Notes: generated from the letters alone by a model not told the origin. A stretch of DNA of 64,000 nucleotides from Clostridium sp. cel8 (GCF_014050525.1 NZ_JACGAG010000012.1:1-64000); one strand, 5' to 3'. Counted from the stretch's first letter, positions 18,451 to 28,074 are shown. A program made the numbers and translations.

Positions 18451-20079
18451 ATGAAAAAGGAATTAAATCAAGTTATTGATGAAATTTTAGAACCATATCC
18501 AGCTAAAACCTATAAAAAAAGAAAAGAACATATAGTAGTAAAAACTAAGGAAGACCCAAATCCTGTAATTACAGCTAATGTAAGAACTATACCTGGTGTA
18601 ATAACTGCAAGAGGATGTTGTTATGCAGGATGTAAAGGTGTTGTAATGGGACCTGTAAAAGATATGGTTCACATAACTCACGGTCCAGTAGGTTGTTCTT
18701 TCTATACATGGGGTGGAAGAAGAAATAAAGCAAAACCTGAAGACGGTGGACAAAATTTTATTGAATATGTGTTTGGAACGGATATGCAGGAGAAAAATAT
18801 AGTTTTTGGTGGAGTTGAAAAGCTAAAGCAAGCTATAAAAGAAGCTATTGACATATTTCATCCAAAAGCAATAGGAATATATGCAACATGTCCTGTAGGA
18901 CTTATCGGTGATGACATAAATGCAGTTGCAGCAGAAGCACAGAAAGAGTATGGAGTACCTGTACTTGCATTCAATTGTGAAGGATATAAAGGTGTTAGTC
19001 AATCTGCAGGACATCATATAGCAAATAATACACTTATGAGTCAAGTAATTGGAACAGGAAATAATAAACATAAGAAATATTCAGTAAACATGCTGGGAGA
19101 ATACAATATTGGAGGAGACGCTTGGGAAATTGAAAGAATTCTCAATAAAATAGGATATAATGTTGTAGCTACACTTACTGGTGATGGAAGTTTTGAGCAT
19201 ATTCAAAATGCTGATTTAGCAGATGTGAATTTAGTACAGTGCCATAGATCCATAAACTATATTGCAGAGATGATGGAAACAAAGTACGGAACACCATGGA
19301 TTAAATGTAATTTTATAGGAATAAAGGCAACAATCGATACTTTGAGAGATTTGGCCAAAGTATTTGATGATCCATATTTGTATAAGAGGACAGAAGAAGT
19401 TATTGAAGAGGAATTGAGTGCTATTGATACTGATATTGAATATTATAAAGAAAGACTGAGAGGAAAAACAGCTTGTTTGTATGTTGGAGGTTCTAGGGCA
19501 CACACATATCAGGCACTTCTTAAAGATTTAGGAGTAGAAACAATTGTTGCAGGTTATGAATTTGCACATCGTGATGATTATGAAGGTAGGGAAGTAATTC
19601 CAACTATAAAGGTAGATGCAGACAGCAAAAATATACCTGAAATAACAGTTGAACCTGATAAGGAAAAATATCGTGTTATTGTTCCAAAGGAAAAAGCTGA
19701 AATTCTTAGAAAAGAAGGAGTTCCATTTGCATATTACGGTGGAATGGAAAAAGACATGAAAGATAATACAATGATAATAGATGATATGAATGGACATGAA
19801 ATGGAAGAAATCATAAAAAAACTTCATCCAGATATGTTCTTAACAGGAATAAAGGAAAAGTATGTAATTGAAAAAATGGGGGTATTGTCCAGACAGCTCC
19901 ATTCTTACGATTATACAGGACCATATGCAGGTTTTAAAGGTGCAGTTATATTTGCGAGAGAACTTGCAAGAGGGGTTTATAGTCCCGCATGGAAGTACCT
20001 GACTCCACCTTGGAAAAAAGATCCTTTGATAGATGGAAAGTTAATAGACGAAGTAGCAACTGCAGGGGGTGAAAAATAA
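18451..20079 (+). CDS. nifD: Nitrogenase MoFe protein alpha chain
   Basis: This 542-residue subunit carries FeMo-cofactor, where N2 is reduced. P-cluster cysteines lie near 56 (RGCCYAGCKG), 82 (HGPVGC) and in the YATCPVGLIGDD segment. Cofactor ligands are Cys264 (VQCHRS) and His484 (RQLHSYDYTG). A region around residues 385-435, including EPDKEKYRVIVPKEKAE, is the insertion of about 50 residues that marks the C. pasteurianum type. The stop overlaps the nifK start by one base, so the two are translationally coupled. Confidence 0.98.
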   Translation: MKKELNQVIDEILEPYPAKTYKKRKEHIVVKTKEDPNPVITANVRTIPGVITARGCCYAGCKGVVMGPVKDMVHITHGPVGCSFYTWGGRRNKAKPEDGGQNFIEYVFGTDMQEKNIVFGGVEKLKQAIKEAIDIFHPKAIGIYATCPVGLIGDDINAVAAEAQKEYGVPVLAFNCEGYKGVSQSAGHHIANNTLMSQVIGTGNNKHKKYSVNMLGEYNIGGDAWEIERILNKIGYNVVATLTGDGSFEHIQNADLADVNLVQCHRSINYIAEMMETKYGTPWIKCNFIGIKATIDTLRDLAKVFDDPYLYKRTEEVIEEELSAIDTDIEYYKERLRGKTACLYVGGSRAHTYQALLKDLGVETIVAGYEFAHRDDYEGREVIPTIKVDADSKNIPEITVEPDKEKYRVIVPKEKAEILRKEGVPFAYYGGMEKDMKDNTMIIDDMNGHEMEEIIKKLHPDMFLTGIKEKYVIEKMGVLSRQLHSYDYTGPYAGFKGAVIFARELARGVYSPAWKYLTPPWKKDPLIDGKLIDEVATAGGEK

Positions 20080-21440
20080 TGTTAGACGTAACGCCAAAAA
20101 AAATAGTAGAAAGAAAAGCTCTTAGAATAAATCCAGCTAAAACCTGTCAACCAGTAGGAGCAATGTATGCTGCTTTTGGAATTCACAATTGTCTTCCACA
20201 TAGTCACGGTTCACAGGGTTGCTGTTCATATCATAGAACAGTACTTTCAAGGCACTTCAAGGAGCCTGCAATGGCATCATCAAGCTCATTTACAGAAGGT
20301 GCCAGTGTATTTGGTGGAGGTGGCAATCTAAAAACAGCTGTTAAGAATATATTTGCAATGTATAATCCTGATATAATAGCAATTCATACTACATGTCTTT
20401 CAGAAACAATAGGTGACGATATTTCTAGTTATATAAGAGACATGGAAATACCAGAGGGTAAACTTGTTATTCATACTAATACTCCAAGTTATGTAGGTTC
20501 ACATGTTACTGGGTTTTCAAATATGGTAAGAGGTATGGTTGAATACTTATCAGTAAACAATGGGAAGAAAAATGGGAAAATTAATATACTTCCAGGATTT
20601 GTTGGACCTGCAGATATGAAGGAAATGAAGAGAATATTCAAGCTCATGGGAATACCATATATACTTTTCCCTGACACAAACGGAGTGTTCGATGCTCCAA
20701 ACACAGGAGAGTACAAATTATTTCCAAAGGGTGGTACAAAAATTTCAGATATAATTGATGCAGGAAATTCAGATGTAACTATATCATTTGGAAGCTATGC
20801 ATCAGATGATGCAGCAAAGAAGCTTGAAACTAAATGTAAGGTACCATTTGAAAGTCTTGAAACACCTATAGGAATTGATGCCATGGATGAATTATTAATG
20901 ACACTTGTAAAACTTACAGGAAAAGAAGTTCCAGAAGAACTTGAAGAAGAAAGAGGACAGCTTCTTGACCTTATGCTTGATAGTGGACAATATTTCTCCG
21001 GTAAAAAGGTTGCAATAGTAGGAGATCCAGATGTTGTAATATCACTTACACAGTTTGTAATAACTCTTGGAATGATACCGAAGTATGTTATAACGGGTAC
21101 TCCAGGTTCTATGTTCGAAAAGAAGATAAAAGCTATGATGGATAAGGCTGGAATAGATGGAATTGTAAAAGCAAATAGTGATTTCTTTGAAATGCATCAG
21201 CTTATAAAGAATGAGGGAGTAGATCTTTTAATATCCAATACTTATGGAAAGTTTATAGCAAGAGCGGAAAATATTCCATTTGTTAGATTTGGATTCCCTA
21301 TAATGGATAGATATGGTCATCAATATACTCCAAATGTTGGTTACTCTGGAGCTATAAAATTGGTAGAATCCATGTGCAATGCAATGCTTGACAAAGTTGA
21401 AAGAGAATGTGCAGAAGAAGATTTTGAAGTTGTAAGATAA
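20079..21440 (+). CDS. nifK: Nitrogenase MoFe protein beta chain
   Basis: This 453-residue subunit shares the P-cluster with NifD. P-cluster cysteines are Cys23 (INPAKTCQPVGA), Cys48 (GSQGCC) and the one in the HTTCLSETIGDD segment. It lacks the N-terminal extension of roughly 50 residues found in proteobacterial NifK. In C. pasteurianum this is compensated by the NifD insertion, and the same pairing is seen here. Its ATG overlaps the nifD stop. Confidence 0.98.
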   Translation: MLDVTPKKIVERKALRINPAKTCQPVGAMYAAFGIHNCLPHSHGSQGCCSYHRTVLSRHFKEPAMASSSSFTEGASVFGGGGNLKTAVKNIFAMYNPDIIAIHTTCLSETIGDDISSYIRDMEIPEGKLVIHTNTPSYVGSHVTGFSNMVRGMVEYLSVNNGKKNGKINILPGFVGPADMKEMKRIFKLMGIPYILFPDTNGVFDAPNTGEYKLFPKGGTKISDIIDAGNSDVTISFGSYASDDAAKKLETKCKVPFESLETPIGIDAMDELLMTLVKLTGKEVPEELEEERGQLLDLMLDSGQYFSGKKVAIVGDPDVVISLTQFVITLGMIPKYVITGTPGSMFEKKIKAMMDKAGIDGIVKANSDFFEMHQLIKNEGVDLLISNTYGKFIARAENIPFVRFGFPIMDRYGHQYTPNVGYSGAIKLVESMCNAMLDKVERECAEEDFEVVR

Positions 21441-21451
21441 TAATTAATTTC

Positions 21452-21482
21452 GTGAATTCAGGAGGTATAGTCCTGAATTCAC
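21452..21482 (+). promoter_or_regulatory. Strong stem-loop between nifK and nifE
   Basis: A perfect 12-base stem, GTGAATTCAGGA (21452-21463) with TCCTGAATTCAC (21471-21482), has a seven-base loop. It is followed only by TTTAAATAAAA, so partial termination or 3' end protection of nifHDK mRNA is more likely than full termination. Confidence 0.7.
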
Positions 21483-21511
21483 TTTAAATAAAACCTTTGG
21501 GGGCGAATTTT

Positions 21512-22948
21512 ATGGAAAATAGAAAAGAGGATCTATATGACTTTCAAATAAAAGGTAATAACTTAGAAGATAGAAGAAGAAGAGCAAGGGCTAGACTTTC
21601 TAGATTAAAAGAAGAAGAAAAAAAGTCTGAAATAATAGAGGATAGAAAAGATTTTGTCTGTTATAACTCTAAAGATAGCAAAATGAAATTAAAATGCGAG
21701 CAAGACAGTGTTTCAGGTGCAGTTAGTCAGAGAGCCTGTGTCTATTGTGGAGCCAGAGTAGTTTTGAATCCAATAACTGATGCTTTTCATCTAATTCACG
21801 GACCAATAGGATGTGCAGCATACACATGGGATTTAAGAGGAAGTTTATCAAGTGGTTCTGAATTATTTAGGAACAGTTTTTCTACAGATTTAAATGAAAC
21901 AGATATTATATTTGGAGGAGAAAAGAAACTTATAAATGCTATAGATGAGATTGTAAAAAAGTTTAATACAAAGGTTATTTTCGTTTATGCTACATGTATA
22001 GTTGGTGTAATAGGAGATGATATAGATGCGGTATGCAATATGGCAGAAAAAAAATATTCCATAAGAGTTATTCCTGTAAAGTCCCCTGGTTTTTCAGGAA
22101 ATAAGTCAACAGGCTATAGAGCTGCATGTGATGCCTTAATAAAACTTATAGGTGATAAAAAAGTACCTAAGAAGGCTCATGGCATAAATTATCTTGGAGA
22201 TTTCAATCTGGCAGGAGAAGTATGGGTGGTACAAAATTACTTGAAGAGAATAGGTGTAGATATTGTGTCAAAACTTACTGGAGATGGAAAATACAATGAA
22301 ATAATAAAAGCTCCAGAAGCAAGTTTGAATATAGTTCAGTGTGCAGGTTCAATGGGATATCTTGCAAAAAAAATGGAGGAAATGTACGGAATACCATTTA
22401 TAAAAACAAGTTTTGTAGGACTTGAAGATACTGAAAATTCACTTATTCAGATTGCACATATTTTAGGTGACGAAGAAATGGTGAAAAAGGCAAAAGCTCT
22501 TATAAAAGAAGAAGAAGAAAAAATAAAACCTGAGCTTGAGTATTATAGAGGAAGGCTTAGAGGTAAAAAAGCGGCTATATATGTAGGTGGTGGATATAAG
22601 GCAATATCGCTAATAAAGCAGTTTAGAGATCTTGGAATAGAAACTGTAATGGTCGGTACCCAGACGGGGAAAGCTGAAGATTATGACATAATTGAGAAAA
22701 TAACAAATCCTGGTACAGTAATTTTAGATGATGCCAATCCGTATGAACTTGAGAAATTCATGGTGGAAAAAGGTGCAGATATATTGGTTGGAGGGGTAAA
22801 AGAAAGACCACTTGCCTATAAATTGGGAGTTGCATTTTGTGATCATAACCACGAGAGAAAGCACATACTCGGTGGATTCCAAGGAGCCGTAAATTTTGCG
22901 AAGGAAATAGATCTTACAGTAAATAGCCCTGTATGGGATTATGTTTAA
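21512..22948 (+). CDS. nifE: FeMo-cofactor scaffold protein NifE
   Basis: This NifD paralog of about 478 residues forms the NifEN scaffold on which the NifB product matures into FeMo-cofactor. A charged N-terminal extension (RRRRARARLSRLKEEE, about 25-40) precedes cluster-ligand segments RACVYCGARV and HGPIGCAAYTW. The final catalytic His region of NifD is replaced (FCDHNHERKHILGGFQG). The ATG at 21512 follows a GGGGG tract. It lies 26 bases before its partner, the nifN-containing fusion gene. Confidence 0.95.
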   Translation: MENRKEDLYDFQIKGNNLEDRRRRARARLSRLKEEEKKSEIIEDRKDFVCYNSKDSKMKLKCEQDSVSGAVSQRACVYCGARVVLNPITDAFHLIHGPIGCAAYTWDLRGSLSSGSELFRNSFSTDLNETDIIFGGEKKLINAIDEIVKKFNTKVIFVYATCIVGVIGDDIDAVCNMAEKKYSIRVIPVKSPGFSGNKSTGYRAACDALIKLIGDKKVPKKAHGINYLGDFNLAGEVWVVQNYLKRIGVDIVSKLTGDGKYNEIIKAPEASLNIVQCAGSMGYLAKKMEEMYGIPFIKTSFVGLEDTENSLIQIAHILGDEEMVKKAKALIKEEEEKIKPELEYYRGRLRGKKAAIYVGGGYKAISLIKQFRDLGIETVMVGTQTGKAEDYDIIEKITNPGTVILDDANPYELEKFMVEKGADILVGGVKERPLAYKLGVAFCDHNHERKHILGGFQGAVNFAKEIDLTVNSPVWDYV

Positions 22949-22973
22949 AATAAATTTGAGGAGATGATTTCAG

Positions 22974-25694
22974 ATGAGTAAGAAGAAACTCGTGAATGTG
23001 GATGTAAATCCATGTAAAATGTGTATGCCAATGGGTGGAGTTATGGCATTTAAAGGTATAGAGAACAATATGGTAATTTTGCATGGATCTCAAGGCTGCA
23101 GTACTTATATAAGAAGACATATGTCTACTCATTACAATGAGCCAGTGGATATAGCATCATCTGCTCTAACTGAACAGGGTACTGTATATGGTGGAACAAA
23201 AAATTTAAAAAAAGGTCTAAATAATATGATAAAAATGTATGAACCTTCTACAATAGGAGTTCTTACTACATGTCTTGCAGAGACAATAGGAGAAGATACT
23301 AAAAGAATTGTTAGCGAATTCTTTGAAGAGGAAAAAGATAATGAGAAAATAAAAAATATAAAAATAATTACTGCTCCTACTCCTGGTTATGGAGCTACTC
23401 AAGCAGAGGGATATTATGTAGTTTTAAGAAATATAGTTGAACAAATTTGCGAAAAATCTGAAAAAACAGGAAAATTAAATATAATATGTGCAAATTTGAA
23501 TCCAGGAGATGTTAGAAATGTAAAGAGGATGTTGGATGACTTTAAAATTGGATATACAATTTTGCCAGATGTATCTAATACTCTTGATTCTCCACACAAT
23601 GAAAAGTACAGGAGAATTCCAAAAGGTGGTACAAAAATAGAGGATATAAAAACTATGCCAGGAGCTATAGCAACTATTGAAATGGGATGTACTATATCTG
23701 ATGAAAATTCTCCTGGAACGTATTTAAGAGATAAATTTGGCGTTCCACTTTACAAGTGTCCAATACCTATAGGACTTAGGAATACTAATGAATTTTTAAA
23801 ACTGATATCTAAATTAACAGGTTTTTCTATACCTGAAGAATATATAGTGCAAAGAGGAAGATATTTGGACGCTATGATAGACAACCATAAGTATACAGGG
23901 CAAGCTAGAATACTTTTATATGGTGAACCTGAAATGGTGTATGCAGTATCAAGACTTTGTGTTGAAAATGGGATACTTATAAAAATGGTTGGTATGGGGT
24001 CTAAAAATACAAAAGTTAAGGAAATGTTGAAACAGGAACTGAAATCACAGAAAGAGGATTCAATTATACTTGATGATACTGATTTTGGCACAATGGAGAA
24101 TTATGTAAAAAGGCTTAATATAAACCTGTTTATAGGAAATTCTGATTCAAGAAGAATGGCAGAAAAACTTGGAATAAAAATAATAAGAATTGGTTTTCCT
24201 ATTCATGATAGGGTTGGCGGACAGAGAATGGTGACTACAGGATATAATGGTTCTGCATTTTTAATAGATAGTGTTGCTAATGCGGTATTGGAACACACCC
24301 AAAACACTTATAGGAAAAAAGCTTATGATGATTTTTATGCACCTTTTCAAGAGATGAAAAATAGGGAGAAGGAAAAGAAGGTTACAGTATGTAACAATGA
24401 TACTAAAAAAAGTGAAGACAAGACATATACCCATCCATGCTTTGGAGACAATGCTCATAAGTTTGCTAGAATGCACATACCAGTAGCACCAAAATGTAAT
24501 ATAAGTTGTAATTATTGCAACAGAAAATATGATTGTGCAAATGAGAGCAGACCAGGAGTTACCAGTGAAATTTTAAGTCCTGCTCAGGCACTTGAAAAGT
24601 TTAAGCTTGTAAAGAGCAAAATGAAGAATTTGACTGTTGTTGGAATAGCAGGACCTGGAGATGCTCTTGCCAATTTTGATAAGGTACGAGAATCATTTAA
24701 ACTTATAAGAGCTGAATCACCGGATATTACATTCTGTTTATCAACGAATGGGCTTATGCTTCCGTTTTATGCAAATGAGCTTATAGAGCTTGGGGTATCT
24801 CATGTTACTGTTACTATAAATTCAGTTGACAAAAAAATAGGAGCAAAAATCTATAGGGAGGTAAATTACCTAGGACATAAGTATGAAGGTGAAGAAGGTG
24901 CACAGATACTTATGAATAATCAGCTGACTGGTATAAAGTATCTTTGTTCAAAAGGTGTAACATGCAAGGTAAATATAGTTATGCTAAAAGGTATAAATGA
25001 CAAGCATATAAAAGATGTAGTGAAGAAAGTAAAGGAATGCGGAGTATACATGACAAACATAATGCAGATGATACCGGTTGAGGGAAGTAGGTTCGCGGAT
25101 CTCCCACTTGTTTCAAATATTGAACTTAATGAGATGAGAAAAGATTGTGAGCTAGATATAAAGCAGATGTATCACTGCAGGCAGTGTAGGGCAGATGCAA
25201 TAGGAACCCTTTCACAGGATTGTTCTATAGATTTCAGAGGATGTTCAACCTGCAGCAGTGGATGCACAAGTGGCAATAAGCAAAATAAGACTTTGGAGAA
25301 AATAGCATCAGATGTAGATGAAAGATATAAATTTGCAATATCTTCTAAAACAGGGATGAATATAGATCAACATTTTGGACATGCAACTGAATTTTATATA
25401 TATTCATATGATGCTGGAACTATAAAATTTATTGAAAAGAGAAATGTAGAAAAATATTGTACAGGGATAGAAGATTGTGATAATCATGAAGATAAAATTT
25501 CAAAAATAATAAGGACTATAAAAGATTGTAATGCAGTTCTTACATTAAGAGCAGGATTTGAGCCAAAAGAAAAACTGGAATCCGCAGGGATAAAACTCAT
25601 TGAGATGTACGATTCAATAAATAAAGGAATATTATGTGCAGTAAAAAAACTTTCACAAGACAACATACTGGAGGAAGGGATTAGTTCTAGATAG
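22974..25694 (+). CDS. nifN-B: Three-domain NifN-NifB-NifX fusion for FeMo-cofactor assembly
   Basis: This 906-residue fusion has three parts. The NifN-like region (about 1-450) starts with PCKMCMPMGG and HGSQGCSTY. A charged linker follows. A NifB radical-SAM domain (about 480-780) has the CxxxCxxC cluster at Cys508, Cys512 and Cys515 and a cysteine-rich end (CHRQCRADAIG, CSTCSSGC). From about 785 a NifX/NafY-like domain (FAISSKTGMNIDQHFGHATE) should bind the cofactor precursor. NifB makes the carbide-containing core; fusion to NifN may channel it to the scaffold. The arrangement is known from C. pasteurianum. Confidence 0.95.
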   Translation: MSKKKLVNVDVNPCKMCMPMGGVMAFKGIENNMVILHGSQGCSTYIRRHMSTHYNEPVDIASSALTEQGTVYGGTKNLKKGLNNMIKMYEPSTIGVLTTCLAETIGEDTKRIVSEFFEEEKDNEKIKNIKIITAPTPGYGATQAEGYYVVLRNIVEQICEKSEKTGKLNIICANLNPGDVRNVKRMLDDFKIGYTILPDVSNTLDSPHNEKYRRIPKGGTKIEDIKTMPGAIATIEMGCTISDENSPGTYLRDKFGVPLYKCPIPIGLRNTNEFLKLISKLTGFSIPEEYIVQRGRYLDAMIDNHKYTGQARILLYGEPEMVYAVSRLCVENGILIKMVGMGSKNTKVKEMLKQELKSQKEDSIILDDTDFGTMENYVKRLNINLFIGNSDSRRMAEKLGIKIIRIGFPIHDRVGGQRMVTTGYNGSAFLIDSVANAVLEHTQNTYRKKAYDDFYAPFQEMKNREKEKKVTVCNNDTKKSEDKTYTHPCFGDNAHKFARMHIPVAPKCNISCNYCNRKYDCANESRPGVTSEILSPAQALEKFKLVKSKMKNLTVVGIAGPGDALANFDKVRESFKLIRAESPDITFCLSTNGLMLPFYANELIELGVSHVTVTINSVDKKIGAKIYREVNYLGHKYEGEEGAQILMNNQLTGIKYLCSKGVTCKVNIVMLKGINDKHIKDVVKKVKECGVYMTNIMQMIPVEGSRFADLPLVSNIELNEMRKDCELDIKQMYHCRQCRADAIGTLSQDCSIDFRGCSTCSSGCTSGNKQNKTLEKIASDVDERYKFAISSKTGMNIDQHFGHATEFYIYSYDAGTIKFIEKRNVEKYCTGIEDCDNHEDKISKIIRTIKDCNAVLTLRAGFEPKEKLESAGIKLIEMYDSINKGILCAVKKLSQDNILEEGISSR

Positions 25695-25731
25695 TCTATC
25701 CCTATCTTCTATCTCCAAAGAGGTGATATAT

Positions 25732-26787
25732 ATGTCCATTATGCTTAAAAATGAAGAAAAGATTATCATAGATAGAACTTTGGAACAAATTTTAAAAAGT
25801 AATAAAGAAATTAATCCAAAGATGTCTGAAAAATTTTTAATTCTATTGAAAAATATTGGAGTTGATTTCATAGAAATTGATAAAAGTGTTATTGATAGTA
25901 TAAAAAAATTTCCTGAAGATTTGAAATACATATATATAGTCCGTAATACTTTAGATATAAAATCTATAAATAAATATTCTATGAAATTTGAATACATTGT
26001 TTTAAACTATGACAATACTGAAGACAAAGAACTTATTGATTCATTAAGAGATAAAAATATAATACTTGAAATTGATATAAGAATTTTAGATAAACTATTT
26101 ATCGAGAAAAATTTAATAAAATTTCAAAAAATGAATATAAAAATTATAAGGATAAAAAATGTAGTTAAATATAATTTATGTGTGTGGAAGAGGCTGATAT
26201 GTGATATAAAGAAAAAGTTTAATGTAAAGGTAGATTTTTATCCAAGTAATAAATTTTATATGGCAACTGCAGTGGGTATTGAAGCTTGTATAGATGGTGC
26301 TGATTCAATAACTGCTGTGTTTAATGGACAGAATTTTGGAAGAGCTTCTCTTGAAGAGGTACTTCTTGGTCTTCATGTTATGAAAAAGGCCACAGTATTT
26401 GGAAATTTTAAGCTTATAGGAGAAACTGCAAAAGTATATTCAAGTCTTGTAAATGATAAGATATATTCCATGAAAGCTGTAATAGGTGAAGATATATTTA
26501 AATATGAGTCTGGAATACATGTAGATGGAATAAATAAAAATCCGCATACTTATGAGCCATATAATCCTTATGATATTGGTAAAAAAAGAACTATGTATAT
26601 AGGAAAACATTCGGGAAAGAAAGCTATTATGATTAGATTAAATCAGTTGAACATAGATTATTCAGATATTGATATCAATGAATTTTTGAAAAAAGTGACT
26701 GGATTAAGCATAAAACTTAAGAGGAATATTTATGATAATGAATTGGTTGAAATTTTCAATAAATTTAAAAATACTTGCTTGAAATGA
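25732..26787 (+). CDS. nifV-omega: Homocitrate synthase omega subunit (C-terminal portion of NifV)
   Basis: This protein of about 351 residues supplies the C-terminal part of homocitrate synthase; homocitrate is the organic ligand of FeMo-cofactor. The second half is well conserved (YESGIHVDGI, YIGKHSGKKAI). The N-terminal half keeps the length of a TIM barrel but has lost its catalytic residues: the usual DTTLRDGE is replaced by DRTLEQIL, and the metal-binding HAHND by YPSNK. It therefore needs the alpha subunit encoded 11 bases downstream. The ATG at 25732 lies six bases after GAGGTG. Confidence 0.88.
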   Translation: MSIMLKNEEKIIIDRTLEQILKSNKEINPKMSEKFLILLKNIGVDFIEIDKSVIDSIKKFPEDLKYIYIVRNTLDIKSINKYSMKFEYIVLNYDNTEDKELIDSLRDKNIILEIDIRILDKLFIEKNLIKFQKMNIKIIRIKNVVKYNLCVWKRLICDIKKKFNVKVDFYPSNKFYMATAVGIEACIDGADSITAVFNGQNFGRASLEEVLLGLHVMKKATVFGNFKLIGETAKVYSSLVNDKIYSMKAVIGEDIFKYESGIHVDGINKNPHTYEPYNPYDIGKKRTMYIGKHSGKKAIMIRLNQLNIDYSDIDINEFLKKVTGLSIKLKRNIYDNELVEIFNKFKNTCLK

Positions 26788-26797
26788 GGTAATAAGG

Positions 26798-27607
26798 ATG
26801 GATGTGAATATTGTTGATACTACTTTGAGAGATGGAGAGCAAAAAGCCTGTATAGCTTTTGGAATAGAAGAAAAGGTGAAAATTGCAAAAATTATAGATG
26901 ATATGGGAATAAGTCAGATAGAAGCGGGGATTCCGGCTATGGGTGGAGATGAAAAAAAGGGGATTGAAAAGATTGTGGGTTTGGGACTTAAAAGTAAGAT
27001 ATCTGCATGGAACAGAATGAATATAAAAGATATAGATAATTCAATAGATTGTGGTGTAGATATAATTCATATATCCGTTCCATCATCTGATATACAGATA
27101 AAATATAAACTTAGAAGCAAGAGGGAATGGGTTGTAAATAACATGAAGAGATGTATTGAATATACAATGAATAAGGGATATGAGGTAACTATTGGTCTTG
27201 AAGATGCCAGTAGGGCTGATATAAATTTTCTGATTGAACTTTGTAGGGATGTATCTTCCATGGGAGTTAAGAGAGTAAGATATGCTGATACTGTTGGTAT
27301 TCTCTACCCGAGAAGAATATTTTATAGTATAAAGAAAATAAAGCAGGAAGTACCAATTGAAGTGGAAATTCACGCACACAATGATTTTGGAATGGCTATT
27401 GCAAATTCTATGAGTTCTGTGGAGGCTGGAGCCAAGTTTGTAAATTGTACTATTAGTGGAATAGGGGAGAGAGCTGGAAATTGTGATTTTATAAAATTTC
27501 TATATTGTCTTAATAAAATTTATGGAAAAAAAATATTTTATGGAAATATTCAAGAACTTACTGACAAAGAGCAACTAATTCGAGAAATAATAAATTATTA
27601 TGAGTAA
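26798..27607 (+). CDS. nifV-alpha: Homocitrate synthase alpha subunit (catalytic N-terminal portion of NifV)
   Basis: This 269-residue protein is the catalytic TIM barrel of homocitrate synthase, which condenses acetyl-CoA with 2-oxoglutarate. Motifs are complete: VDTTLRDGEQKA at the start, EIHAHNDFGMA as metal ligands and GIGERAGNCDF. It ends where the C-terminal domain of full-length NifV should begin; that part is present in the omega subunit. It is the last gene of the nif series and is followed by a strong terminator. Confidence 0.93.
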   Translation: MDVNIVDTTLRDGEQKACIAFGIEEKVKIAKIIDDMGISQIEAGIPAMGGDEKKGIEKIVGLGLKSKISAWNRMNIKDIDNSIDCGVDIIHISVPSSDIQIKYKLRSKREWVVNNMKRCIEYTMNKGYEVTIGLEDASRADINFLIELCRDVSSMGVKRVRYADTVGILYPRRIFYSIKKIKQEVPIEVEIHAHNDFGMAIANSMSSVEAGAKFVNCTISGIGERAGNCDFIKFLYCLNKIYGKKIFYGNIQELTDKEQLIREIINYYE

Positions 27608-27615
27608 TAAAAGAG

Positions 27616-27647
27616 CCATTGACAAGAAAATATCAATGGTTTTTTTA
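27616..27647 (+). terminator. Terminator of the nif operon
   Basis: CCATTGA (27616-27622) pairs with TCAATGG (27633-27639) around a ten-base loop, followed directly by eight T residues. It begins eight bases after the nifV-alpha stop. Confidence 0.92.
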
Positions 27648-27748
27648 TTACCTATAATAGAGATAATACTTATAGTAAGCTTGAAAATTTTAACCAAAAA
27701 TATGATATAATCAATTTTAGGTTATACATGATTGTTAGGAGGTTAAAT

Positions 27749-27961
27749 ATGGAAAAGAAACAGTACATCTGTCCAAAGTGTGGTAATAACGAATATGAAT
27801 CAGACCAATTTCAAGCAACTGGAGGAAATTTTGCTAAAATATTTGATATACAAAATAAAAAATTTATTACTATTACCTGTAAAAGGTGTGGGTATACAGA
27901 GTTATACAGATCAGAATCTTCAAGTGGTTGGAATATATTGGATTTTCTTATAAATAACTAA
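27749..27961 (+). CDS. Small zinc-ribbon protein (DUF2082 type)
   Basis: This protein of about 70 residues has two cysteine knuckles, CPKCGNNEYE and CKRCGYTELY. They frame a central stretch (QATGGNFAKIFDIQNKKF) typical of the zf-DUF2082 family of predicted nucleic-acid-binding zinc ribbons. Its function is unknown. The ATG at 27749 follows AGGAGG; an upstream in-frame ATG at 27728 is unlikely because the binding site lies between them. It sits alone between the nif terminator and an RNA candidate. Confidence 0.8.
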   Translation: MEKKQYICPKCGNNEYESDQFQATGGNFAKIFDIQNKKFITITCKRCGYTELYRSESSSGWNILDFLINN

Positions 27962-28063
27962 TTTATTAATGTAAATTGTTGATGTATGTATTATTATGAT
28001 TAATAGTGATAATTTGTTACAAATAGTTAACTTACATGACATTAAGTAGTAACAAAAACCATA

Positions 28064-28069
28064 TATAAT
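28064..28069 (+). promoter_or_regulatory. -10 box of the structured RNA candidate
   Basis: A consensus TATAAT places the predicted transcript start at about 28075-28077, exactly where the closing stem of the RNA candidate begins. The -35 region (ATTAAG, 28041-28046) is poor. Confidence 0.45.
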
Positions 28070-28074
28070 TATAA

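Noticed and set aside
25732-27607. nifV split as a frameshifted pseudogene
   Set aside because: Both genes have their own start, binding site and intact frame. The omega gene carries its own barrel-length N-terminal region, and the order is reversed relative to one full-length gene.
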